From Paraphysoderma sedebokerense (taxonomy: Eukaryota > Blastocladiomycota > Physodermatomycetes > Physodermatales > Physodermataceae): a stretch of DNA of 64,000 nt. The translations under genes were made by a program, and so were the position numbers. The notes beneath the pieces are model-generated. The model saw only the letters and a list, made by a program, of their open reading frames with translations, made no database searches and was not told the origin of the DNA. Below are positions 46,454 through 57,222 of the stretch, piece after piece. The DNA is taken from contig JAHLJZ010000090.1 in assembly GCA_025602915.1 (NCBI GenBank), positions 30,871 to 94,870 of the forward strand, written 5' to 3'. Each line of letters opens with the position of its first letter. Positions within the stretch are counted from its first letter, which is position 1.

Positions 46454-48058
46454 ATGAACAACAGACTGGCAATAATATTATTTGGAGTGTACCTAATATT
46501 CTCCTTAATTTACCTGATTTCGCAGCACGGCCAATCAAGTGGAACCCGGAATTCTGGCCGACGACACCACCAAGCTGTAGAAGATACTTTGGATGTTCAA
46601 TCGGACAAGCAAAGTTTCCGCCATCCTGATGAACTTGCAAAGTTTGTAATTCAAGACGACAAACAAGAAAAAAGTGAACAGGGAAGGCATCGGAAGGTAA
46701 AAGGAGATCGTCCTGAATCGAGCAACGTTGGAATTAAACCCGTAGATGAAGAAAGAGAAGAGTCTTATGCGGACACAAACAGCAAAAGCAAAACATCAGT
46801 ACCGAAAATTTCCCCGCAACCTGTTTCACCTAATTCCACTAAACGACTGCCGAAAAAGACCAGTAACCGCACACCGGTCGGCTCAAATGTCAGTAAAAAA
46901 GATCGACCTCAAAGATTCCGTACCTCATCTTCCGGACCAGCAGTGAAACTGGCTTTCCTTCTTTTAGCTCACGATGATCCGAGTATTAAGGGTCTAGAAG
47001 ATTTATTATCAACTCTATACTCTAAAGATCATGTTTATTTCATACATGTCGACGCAAAACTTAATTCACCTGCGTACTTTAGTTTTTATGCGGAATGGGT
47101 GTTCAAGGAAAATGTGGTGTTTAGCAGTACTAGGTTCAACATTAAATGGGGCTCATTCGACATCGTTAAAGCCGAGTTGGACTTGTTGAAACTAGCGGTT
47201 GAGTACAATCACATGGTCGCCGCCTCGAATAATGTCACCAATACGACCGTGCAGTCTCAAACCAACGATGCTGAAGTCAAAACTTCGGTTTCGGGTCATC
47301 CCGTAGAAAGCAACGTTAAAAGAAGCGCTAATAGGAAATGGGATTTTGCGATCAATCTCTGTGGAAGTACCGTCGCTGTAAAACCTCTAGAAAAAATTCA
47401 AGATCAGTTCGCTGGTTTAGATGTTGGCGCCAATGTGGTGTTTGCGGACGATGTTGTTCAAGTTTGTGATTGGAGTGATACCATTGGCAAAGCAAAAGAT
47501 CCGTGTGACAAAATTCTAGCGAGGTGCGCAGACCCCGAATGTTCAAGGATGGATAAAACACCAAACGGCTTATTGGTTTACAAAGGTACTGTATTGGTAG
47601 TCATTTTTAATCAGTAAGAAGCGATTTAATAGTTTTAATATTTTTTAGGACCACAATGGGTTATCCTATCTTCCGAGTTTTCGGCTCATATATTTACGCG
47701 ACCAGATTTGCAGTCTTGGATCAAATTTTTTACGCACTCATTTGCTGCAGATGAAATGTTTTTCCCAACATTACTCATGAACTCTCCTTTGAACGATACG
47801 TATCAGATCGGTGATCCTAATGAAGGCGTGGGTCTCGGATATCCATCGAATTATAAATTCGGAAATGTATTTCACATTTTCACGTTCTGGGGTCCTTGTC
47901 AGAGTTATAAACCTCCAAGGAAACAGGGATGGAGTCCGTGTTGGATTGGAGACAAGGAACTAGACATGATCGTAAAGAGTGACAAACTATTCGTTAGAAA
48001 GGTCAAAGGTGATGATGTCGAAATGCGGAAAAAGTTGAAGGGGCTATTCATAGGATAG
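46454..48058 (+). CDS. GT14 family (core-2/I-branching type) glycosyltransferase
   Basis: Two exons (46454-47585, 47649-48058), 513 residues. It is a type II Golgi-style protein: a short cytoplasmic tail, a signal anchor at residues 5-25 (LAIILFGVYLIFSLIYLI), then a charged, Lys/Ser-rich stem to about residue 160. The catalytic domain begins KLAFLLLAHDD and continues with VYFIHVDAK, the family's opening strands. It contains FNIKWGSFDIVKAELDLL, FAINLCGSTVAVKPLE, SSEFSAHIFT and AADEMFFPTLLMNSPL, where the Asp-Glu is the expected catalytic or acceptor-binding region of GT14 enzymes. In animals the family includes beta-1,6-GlcNAc branching enzymes and xylosyltransferases. The donor sugar here cannot be told. 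It may take part in mannoprotein or O-glycan branching. Confidence 0.8.
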
Positions 48059-48161
48059 AAATGCATAACATTGTCATATATTTATAATGATTTATCAATG
48101 ATGTAATTAGTGTTAGATATATTATCGTATTTACAATTACTCTAAATTATATAGCAATGAA

Positions 48162-49394
48162 TCAAGGGATTTTTGAGATCACACTGATATTTCTTTTGAT
48201 TGGCGCCGACCCATTGACATTTACAGTGTCATTGGAGGAATTATTACTTTTCCACAAAAACTTGGTGCATGAAGTATCAATTTTCCAGCGTTTATCCATT
48301 GTCAAAACCATGAGCGGGTTGAAGGCAGAAAACACCGATGTTAGAGCGGTGCAGAGTACATCCAATTCTGGAGAAATACCATTCCCCGAAATTATCTGGT
48401 ACGTAAAAGAAGCTCCTGTGCCGAACCAAGCTGCACAGTACGGGTAAATGACAGTTAAGTCAAAAATCACAAAAAATAGGATCAAAACAAAGGCACTGAC
48501 CAATGCAGAATGACAACGTAACCATGGCAAGTTTGATTGTAAGTTCCATCTGCTTCCTCTGGGAATTATTCTTTTGTTTCTTCCCCTCGGCGTTTGTTGA
48601 AGTAACAACGGAATGGAGTCTTGTAGCTCGGCTTTCATTATCCCCGCTTCCTCCAATCGCAGTTATACTCGGAGATCTCGAGTTCCATTTAAATCCATCT
48701 GCAACAGCCTTTTTATATATCATGAAGTAGGAAAGAAAATTTATACTTATTACTGAAACTATTGCAATGATTGAAGCGACAGAAACGATAAATTGCAGCG
48801 GTGTTCGGCCTGTAAAGTTTGGCAAGCAGTAGACGGGGGCCGACTGCGGAACATGATAAGTCTGGAATATAATTGGAAAGAATGCCAAAAAAAGAGAGAA
48901 AATCCAGCAAATTAACAAAATAAGTGATATGTGTGCTCTTCTGAATGTTTTCTGGAGAACTATCTGGCAATATCGTTCCACCCCCATTACGCAGAAACTC
49001 AACGCTGACGCGCCTACCCGATATAAGATAAATGCAAAATATCAGCCCATAATTCGATAGAGAAACTATTATTCTTCGTTCAGCTCTTTGGTGGAGAAAG
49101 TATATTACCCGTTATACAGCAAAAAATACCAGAGAACTGACACCAAAACCATGGAAGTTCGCGATAGCTAGTATGCATTGCAAATGTAATGAAACCTCCA
49201 AGTGTGCTCAAAAAATCGGACAAACTGATGCTAACAAGAGACATATGGGCAGGTTTTAAGTAGAATCTGTTGACATAAAACCGGTGCAGTAGGAGACTAT
49301 TCGTAATGGTAGCTAGAAATGTGGTTACCAATAGTAAAGTGTTGTGCGGGAGGAACTGCCCATCAAGAATCCAACTTTCTGATTCAGAAGACAT
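48162..49394 (-). CDS. Rhodopsin-type 7TM receptor 1 of tandem array
   Basis: Three exons (49394-49109, 49013-48501, 48430-48162), 355 residues. Class A features: TNSLLL in TM1, SLVSISLSDF with Asp in TM2, WCQFSG with the TM3 disulphide Cys, and MGVERY (E-R-Y) at the TM3 end. CWIFSLFLAFFP is TM4, VYCLPNF carries the second-loop Cys, SFCIG-AWFG is TM6, and NPLMVLTM stands in place of NPxxY in TM7. No Lys is present at the retinal position of TM7, so this is not an obvious opsin. The third cytoplasmic loop is Ser/Lys-rich and the C-tail Ser/Asn-rich. The second intron falls inside the TM6 codons, as in its neighbours. The ligand is unknown. Confidence 0.8.
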
Positions 49395-49824
49395 ATTCAA
49401 CGATAACATAATTGTCAGAAATATATGCACTCAAGTCAAATTATTGGTTGTATTTAAAAGGAAATGCGAGAGCGGAACTTCGGACTCGTCAGTCGGTCGG
49501 CGAAATTGCTTAACTTCTGGGCCAAAATAACTGAAGTGGCACCGTCGGGATGGACATTACACGCCAACCATGAGAGAAACATGTATAGAAAATTGAGAAC
49601 AGCATTGATTATGGAAGTCTGTTAAAATTTGCAAATTAATCACCGCCTTGGATTGGGGCAAAGTATCCTTAAAGACTGTAAAGGGTTGAACTTGCAGCGT
49701 ACGCATGCAACTGAAGCTGTAGTCACGATCTAAATTTATATTGTTTATTTAATCAACATATGATGACATGTAGAAAAAAATTATTATTGAACTAATATAA
49801 GTATAGCATGTACAGAAATATAGA
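49395..49824. other. Intergenic region between receptor genes 1 and 2
   Basis: Presumed promoter of receptor 1 and 3' flank of receptor 2. No other element is recognised. Confidence 0.4.
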
Positions 49825-51048
49825 TTAGACGAGAATTTTCGGGCCAATCTTAGAGTGTTTACTTGCTGTTGAAGTAGTTCTATTCACATTTTCATTGGAG
49901 GCGTTGCCGTCCTTCCGTAAGCTTTTAAGGGACGAAAGATGAATTTTCCACCGTCTATCCATTGTTAGTACCATAAGAGGGTTGAAAACTGCGAAGACAG
50001 ATGTCAAAGCCGTACAAATAACGTCCAAGTCCGGGGAAATACCGCCTCCTCATATTGTTTGATATGTAAATGAAACACAAGTCCCTAGCCAAGCTAGAAT
50101 TTTTAAATGGGAATAAGCAGCATTAGATAAAAACCGTTTGGATAAAGGCAATATAGCAGAACTCACCAACACAAATGACATTGTAATAGCCGCCAGTTTT
50201 ATTGTGAATATTATCTGTTTCCTTTGGGCACTGTCCTTGGCTTTCCGTCCAACTGCTTCCGTCATAACGGCCTTTTGTTGCGAGCTTCCCGCATTCTGGC
50301 GACTTTCACTGTCCAAGCTCAATTCTAATGGAGGGTTATACAGCAGCGTTCCCCATGTAAACCCATCAATGACAGCGTTTCTATATATTAAGTAATAAGA
50401 GACGCAATTTATTCCTATAACTGAGATAATTGCGATGATTGAAGCTATAGACACAACAAAATGAAGTGGAGTCCGCCCAGCGAAATCTGGGAAACAGTAA
50501 ACAGGGGCGGGTTGCGGGACGTGATATGTTTTATATATTATTGGAAAAAAAGCGAGAAACAGCGAAAAAATCCAGCATAGCGCTAGAAGAAATAATATGT
50601 GTGCTTGTTTGAATGATTTTTGTAATACAATGTGAGAATATCGTTCGACACCCATGACCCAAAAACTCAATGCTGATGCGCCTGTCAATAATTAAGAATT
50701 AGAGAAAAGTAACAATGAGATAACATTACTATCCAAACATCCGAAAAAAGAGGGAAAATAACCTGTAATGCAGCAGAATACACCCGAGAATTGACACCAG
50801 TACCATGCAAGTTCCCTGTTCGCGCTATGCAGTGCAAACCCACTGAAGACTCCAGATGCACTGACGAAGTCAGATAAGCTAATACTCACAAGAGACATGT
50901 GAGCTGGTTTTAGATGTAATCTGTTAACATAAAAACGGTATAGCAGAAAACTATTTGATAGGCTTGCTAGAAGTGTAGTGACTAACAGTAAATTGTGATG
51001 AGGTAGGTGCTGCTCTTCGAGCACCCAGTTTTGTAACTCTGGACGCAT
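49825..51048 (-). pseudogene. Rhodopsin-type 7TM receptor 2, probably inactivated
   Basis: Same three-exon layout as its neighbours (about 51048-50763, 50681-50167, 50093-49825). It encodes MRPELQNWVLEEQHLPHH, TM1-TM5 and MGVERY as in the paralogues. Two lesions are visible. Near 50175 the end of exon 2 is one base shorter than in receptors 1 and 3 (TCATTTGTGTTGG against TCATTTTGCATTGG at the same place), which shifts the frame across the TM6 splice. In exon 3, the codon after FTYQTI is TGA at 50052-50050, where paralogues have Ser or Thr, removing TM7. If intron 2 is retained the frame reads through to that same TGA. Unless translation or splicing differs, no complete 7TM protein can be made. 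Confidence 0.7.
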
Positions 51049-51825
51049 AATGGCGTTACAGTCTGCTAAAGCGGCAAACTTGGTGTAAATTATGTGTTTT
51101 CATATTAGTTTTAAATGACGACAAGGAACTATCACACAGTAAGTATAGTCCTGCATTTTTGAAGCAGGGCCAGCTGACGCCTTTGGTCGGGCCAATGGTC
51201 ATTCGTCCTCGGCCCTGGATCACTGATACGCTGACATAAACCTGGCAGCAACGAATGATAATATGGACTATCATATTTAAAACTCATTCGTAGTCAAACG
51301 AATGTAAATAAATATGCAAGAGAGTCAATGCTTTATGTTGTCAGCTCCCGTCTCGCGGATTCCCAATCATACTGCCAATAAAACGCGAAAGCATAGCTTA
51401 TCAATAGGAATAAACCAATAAAAAAAATTATTACCCTGCGGAGGTTTATTATTTATGTCGAATTGATTTAATACAATTATAGATGGGATGAAGGAAGTCA
51501 TTCTTGATGAGTATTTTTAATTGGACACATCTGTTTCTATTCTGCTCAGTTGTAGGAATCATTGACCAGGCAAATCCCGCAATGTTGAATTTAAGATTTA
51601 CTATGTGTATAATATAAATTAAGATTACAGAAATGAAAAAGAGAGAACTTTCATTTGTACCATAGAACCAAATACTGTGTAACAAACCACGATGGAGCTA
51701 GAGATCTCATGGAAAGTTGTAGGTTGTGTCGAATGAAAAGCGTATAAAAACTAGTGTAAGCAAAATGGAAAATATGCAGATTGGCATAATACAGTTTTTG
51801 TAACAGGCTTGCGAGGACGCTAAAT
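51049..51825. other. Intergenic region between receptor genes 2 and 3
   Basis: About 780 AT-rich bases. Short minus-strand frames at 51056-51274 and 51449-51685 show no resemblance to receptors or other families. Confidence 0.4.
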
Positions 51826-53098
51826 CTATGCGGGGCTTTTGGAGAACATACTCGCGCTCTGTTTAATTGCCGACGAAACAGGGGTATTTACGGTTTCATT
51901 TGAAGAATGGTTACTCCTACGGACATACTTGGCGAAAGGAATATCAATTTTCCACCGTCTATCCATTGTCAGAACCATCAATGGATTAATCACCGCAAAC
52001 ACTAGTGTAGTTGCCGTACAAAATACATCAATGTTGGGGGAAATAGGATGCCCAGAAATAGTTTGGTAAGTAAAAGAGATTCCGGTCCCTAGCCATGCTA
52101 AAAGTATTAAATGAGATGATAGTTTGGGAGGGAACACGGACATTAATATTCTGGAACATTTATAAGTGAAAACTAATCACAGAAACCAACACTCACTTAT
52201 GCAAAACGATAACGTAACGGTGGCCAGCTTAATTGTCAATTTCATCTGTTTCCTTTGTGCGCTATTTTTTGGCATTCTCGCACCGCCGGTAACTGAAGCG
52301 ACGGCTGAATGAACTCCTCCTTGGCGGCTTTCATTATCCGCGCTCCCGCCGACATGTGTGCTTCGTAAAGTCGAACTCCATTTAAACCCATCTGCAATGG
52401 CCTTCTTGTAAATTAAGTAATAAGAGAGAGAATTTATACCAATGACTGAAGTTATTGCAATAATAGATGATAACGAAACGATGTAATGGAGGGCTGTTCG
52501 ACCCGTGAAATTCGGAAGACAGTAAACTGGGGCCGACTGCGGAACATGATAAGTCTGGACTATAATTGGAAAAAATGCCAAAAAAAGAGAGAAAATCCAG
52601 CAAATTATCAAAATAAGCGATATGTGTGCTCTTCTGAATGTTTTGTTAAGAACTATCTGGCAATATCTTTCAACTCCCATAACGCAGAAACTCAATGCAG
52701 ACGCGCCTGCATTAAACGGAAATAAATTCGAGAAAATTAGCCGTGAAACCAGGGAGATGCACTAAATACACGCAACTATCTAATTCCATTCAATATGAAT
52801 ACAACACATTACCTGTAATACAACAAAATACGCCCGAATACTGGCACCAATACCAAGGAAGCTCTCTGTTGACGCTATGCATTGCGAATGCAACTAGGCC
52901 ACCGAACGCGCTGACGAAGTCCGATAAACTAATGCTGACAAGAGACATATGAGCAGGCTTTAGATAATATCTGTTCACACAAAATCGATATAGCAAGATT
53001 CCATTCGTTATGCTGGCCAAGACTGAGATAACTAATAACGAATTGTGGTGTGGAAGATACTGGTCTTCGAGAATCCATTTCTGGTGTTGTTGACTCAT
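51826..53098 (-). CDS. Rhodopsin-type 7TM receptor 3 of tandem array
   Basis: Three exons (about 53098-52813, 52709-52190, 52103-51826), about 350 residues, starting MSQQHQKWILEDQYLPHH. It is closest to receptor 1: MGVERYCQIVLNKTFRRAH, TYHVPQSAPVYCLPNF and NPLMVLTMDRRWKID are nearly the same. Conserved class A positions are present (TM2 Asp, TM3 Cys, E-R-Y, TM4 Trp, second-loop Cys, TM7 Asn-Pro); the NPxxY Tyr and a TM7 Lys are absent. The third cytoplasmic loop is Ser/Gly-rich, with a basic NSAQRKQMK segment before TM6. No lesion is seen. Confidence 0.8.
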
Positions 53099-53618
53099 GT
53101 TATAAATACTATATTGCACAAAGCATTAATTTTTGAGAAATACTAGAATTTATGTATATGGAAAAGTGTGTTAATGGGAGATATTCTTGCAGGAGAAATG
53201 TCGGGGGTAAAAACTGGTAAAAAGCACCACATCGCATGTCTCACTGGGCCAACTACTCGATCGAGAATATAACCTGTCACTGATTCCATTACTGACATAA
53301 TGTCATGACCATACATACTATGAGAAGGACTTTCCTTCTTAAAAATGTTCCCGAACATATTTGTAATCTCCAAAAAAGGTGACAACCAAAACTGCCATCC
53401 TCAAATACTCCTCAAATATTGATATCGACATTTTAAAAGGTCGGATAATCTGAATATATATAATGACTACACTAGAAGATTTGTTAAAATTTCCTGGATA
53501 TTACTATGTTACAAGTACTAGAATAATAAAATATAACATTATAACGTCATAATGGGTACTGGAGTAGCGTTCATGTAATGGATAATATATACAGGTTGTG
53601 CGACAAAATCGTCCTGAG
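53099..53618. other. Intergenic region between receptor genes 3 and 4
   Basis: AT-rich spacer; a minus-strand frame at 53143-53385 has no recognisable content. Confidence 0.4.
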
Positions 53619-54835
53619 CTAAGTGTTACTAAGAGGCAATAAGGAAGAAGGACCTTTAGACATGCGATTGCTCCCTAACGTCACAGATGCCGTCTGGCTA
53701 TTTATCTGCTCGTTTTTCTTCCCAAATATCATTGATAATGACGTTGTTCGCCATCTTTTGTCCATAGTTAAGACCATCAACGGATTGAACACCGCAAACA
53801 AGAAGGTGCTGGCTGTACAGGCAATGTCAATTTCAGCTGAAATGGCATTTCCCGTGATTGTTTGATAGGTAAATGATACGCCTGAACCTATCCATGCTAT
53901 CATCGGTTTACCAAGTAAGGTCAGCAATATGGACAAAATTAGATAAACAAAAACAAACATGAATGAAATATTACCTAGGCAAAATGACATTGTTATCATA
54001 GCTAATTTTGCGGTTAGCACCATCTGTTTATTCCGCGCTGAATCTTTGGGTCTTTTCGTTGAAAGCGTCCTTCGAACAGAATTCATGCGGTGAACCGCGC
54101 TGGATGACCCTGGCCTGCTTTCGCCGCTGCTGGAACCGAATTGTAATGCAGAGCTCCATTTAAATCCTTCGGCCAGGGTCTTTTTGTATATCATGTAGTA
54201 TGATGTGGAATTGATAGCAATGACTGAAACAATTGCAGCAATAGATGATACTGAGACAATATAATGGAGGACGGTGCGACCGCGGAAGTCTGGTAAGCAG
54301 TAAACCGGAGCAGACTGGGGAACATGATAGGTTTGGGAAATTATAGGGAATAATGCTAGAATGAGAGCGAATACCCAGCATATCACCAGGAGTATAGAGA
54401 CTTGGGATTTTGTGAATGGTTTCTGGTGAACAATTTGCAGATACCGTTCCACGCCCATGACGCAAAAGCTGAGAGCAGAAGCGCCTGGTTGAAAAGAAAT
54501 AAAATGTTAACAATCCAACTTATATTTACTGTATTCAAAAAGATTGAAATACCCATAATACAGCAAAAGAAACCCGAGATTTGGCACCATTCCCATCCCA
54601 CTTCACGATGAACATAGTGAACCGTATGAAATATTAAAGATAGAGAGGCACTGAGAAAGTCTGATAACGTTATACTGACAAGAGACATATGTGCTGTTTT
54701 TAAATTATAACTGTTAACAGTGAATTTGTATAATAGAAGACCATTCGTCAATGTTGCCAAGACTGCAATTGTCATTAGAATAGTATGGTGTGGAATGAAT
54801 TGGTCTTCAAGCCGCCAAAGTCCTGAGGTAATCAT
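53619..54835 (-). CDS. Rhodopsin-type 7TM receptor 4 of tandem array
   Basis: Three exons in phase (54835-54553, 54484-53975, 53896-53619) give 356 residues. It starts MITSGLWRLEDQFIPHH. With receptor 5 it forms a second subgroup (MGVERYLQIVHQKPFT, in contrast to MGVERYCQIVLQKTFRR in 1 and 3). TM6 reads SFCLG-AWIGSG across the second intron, and TM7 has FNPLMVLTMDKRW. The third cytoplasmic loop carries SSGESRPGSSSA and the basic LSTKRPKDSARNKQ. The C-tail is Ser-rich. All class A anchor residues listed for receptor 1 are kept. Confidence 0.8.
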
Positions 54836-55495
54836 TGTCCTTCTTGAATGAGAATGTAAAATATATAGTTTAAAATGGGTTCGAACAAATTGGTACTGAA
54901 TGTATTGCTTGTTACGCAAAAGTTCGGCACAAAATGAATATTACTCGAGCCGGGCCAAAGAACACGAACTTGGAATTCGAAAGCGCGATATAGCTCCTCG
55001 CGAATCCTGGGAATTCCATTCTCCTCCATCAGAACCTGCATGCATTAATTTAATCCGTCGGAAAGCTCAACGACTGGAAGTTCTGTAATAGGCTCAATGA
55101 CTTCACTTTTTATGTAGATATGAATCATTTTGACGTTATTCTCTTTCAACTAAGCATTTCCTCTACAACGATTCAGTCACTTTCAGAATATTTTTAAATT
55201 TATTTGCACAGTTATCATTAGCATCAGGTTTAAGCCAGATTTTCTATTAATTCTCAACCAGTCCGTCTTCACGACACTATACACATTATGAGTAGCCAAG
55301 CACCCCAGTTCCTTACAACTGATACAAATACAAAAATTTCAGTTTCTCAGGAGAACTTTAAACTTTGATTACGGTCCCAGGATTTATGTTTTAAGGAACC
55401 GTATATTCGTCTTGCCTAAATGTTTTAGGCAATTACCCATTGAAGCATCCTTAAAATACTTTTATTGCCTCATAGTGTATTGTCGTTAGGGGTGC
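54836..55495. other. Intergenic region between receptor genes 4 and 5
   Basis: About 660 AT-rich bases with no recognisable gene. A motif AAAATGAATATTA(C/T)TCG near 54932 recurs near 57048 upstream of receptor 5, so it may be a shared upstream element of the subgroup. Confidence 0.35.
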
Positions 55496-56668
55496 TTAGC
55501 AAAGGAGGGTCAAGTTTTTGTGTGTCAAAGGTGCCGATGTTATGGGGGTATTGTCTTGTAGGTTTGCGCCTCCGGTATTTCTTTTCGATAATGGAAATTT
55601 CCACCTTTGGTCCATGAACAAGACCATAATTGGGTTAATAACTGAAAATACAAAAGTCGTTGCTGTGCAAAAAATATCAATTCCAGGTGAAACCGGCTTT
55701 CCTGTAATTGTTTGATAGGTAAATGATATACCAGAACCCATCCATGCTGTAATGTTGAGTTCAGCATGTTAGTAGCCATTGAATGGGTACAGAGAAAGAG
55801 AGAAGAAAGATGCTCAACCAATACAGAAGGACAGGGTAATTATTGCCAGTTTTGCTGTTAATAGCATTTGTTGGTCCTGCGCACTATCGTCAAATCTTTT
55901 CATCGACAACTTTCTCTGGAGAGTATTCGGGATCGGGATGGTTGTTCCGAGTTTACTTCCACCGCCAATGGAATCAAATGGCACGACTGCGCTCCATTTA
56001 AATCCTTCAGTCAGGGCTTTCTTGTGTATCAAGTAATAAGAAGCGGAATTCAGAACAATCACAGTCGTGATTCCCGCAACAGTTGGTATCGATACTGCAT
56101 AATGAAGAATAGTGCGACCCTGAAAGTTAGGTAGGCAATAAACTGGAGACGACTGGGGGACATGGTATGTTTTTGAGAGTATGGGAAATAGCGCCAGGAA
56201 ACAGGTGAATACCCAACATATGACCAGAAGAACTGCTACTTGGAGTCCTGTAAATGGTTTTTGGTGAACAATATACAGATACCTTTCTACACCCATAATA
56301 CAGAAGCTGAGCGCTGAAGTGCCTATTAGAAAACATAGTTAATTAATTTCTTGTAAGATTCTCATTCGGAACAGAGGAAGATTACCCATCAGACAGCAAA
56401 AAATTCCAGAAACTTGGCACCATTCCCATGCTATTTCCTTATTGACGTAATGAAATACAAGAAATATCAAGGATACAATCGCACTCAGGAAGTCTGACAG
56501 TACGACACTGACAAGGGACATATGTGTAGGTTTTAAAAGCAACCGATTGGTAATGAATTTGTATATCACCATGCTATTCGTCGTCGTCCCTAGGATTGCA
56601 ATTGTCATGAGGATATTGTTGTGCGCAATGAATTGATTTTCCAGGGTCCACAATCCATCTCTTTCCAT
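55496..56668 (-). CDS. Rhodopsin-type 7TM receptor 5 of tandem array
   Basis: Three exons; starts MERDGLWTLENQFIAHNN at 56668 and stops at 55496, about 345 residues. It has MGVERYLYIVHQKPFT, TYHVPQSSPVYCLPNF, SFCIG-AWMGSG across the second intron, and VINPIMVLFMDQRW in TM7. The third loop is shorter and less Ser-rich than in receptors 1-3 (IPNTLQRKLSMKRFDDSAQ). The C-tail is short. It is the first gene of the array in transcription order and may reflect one end of serial duplication. Confidence 0.8.
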
Positions 56669-57222
56669 TTTGCACAAATTTGTTGATGATCATGCAAGTA
56701 AGCAGGGTTTGAGACAGAGGTAAGTTTTAATTGTCTCTCGTTGTTTTAGGAATTTTGAACTAGATTCTGGTCAGTGGTCTAGCTGGGCCAGGTCAACGTG
56801 AACGAACATGTTGTCGATGGCTATGATGCTATCATTAGATACATATATCAAAGTCATTCATTCCAATTTTGATATAATCTAGAATAGGAAAGTGACTGTC
56901 AGCATTTATTACGGATTTTTTAAACCATTTAGTTCGTACTGCACCTCTCTGTCCGTAGTTAAATGATTCAGGGGCAACATGAAAACACAAAAATGAAACC
57001 GGATACTATATGCAGGATAGAAGCTCCCAAAGTGTATTTTTTAAAAAATGAATATTATTCGGCGGATCTTTTCAATACAAGTATGAATTCCGTGCGAGCA
57101 ATCTGCCGTGTCCTTTTTCATTTTGACCGTGCGCGTTTAAATTAAGTCACCCGCAAGAGTCTGCCAGATTCCCTCTCCGTCGTACCTTCACTATCATCGC
57201 TCATTCCGGGACAAGAAGACAG
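56669..57222. other. Divergent promoter region
   Basis: About 550 bases between receptor 5 (minus) and the CNNM-like gene (plus). A short frame at 56963-57145 is not recognised as a gene. Confidence 0.4.

Noticed and set aside
48713-48970. Alternative minus-strand frames inside receptor genes
   Set aside because: Out of frame with the conserved TM segments; shadows only.
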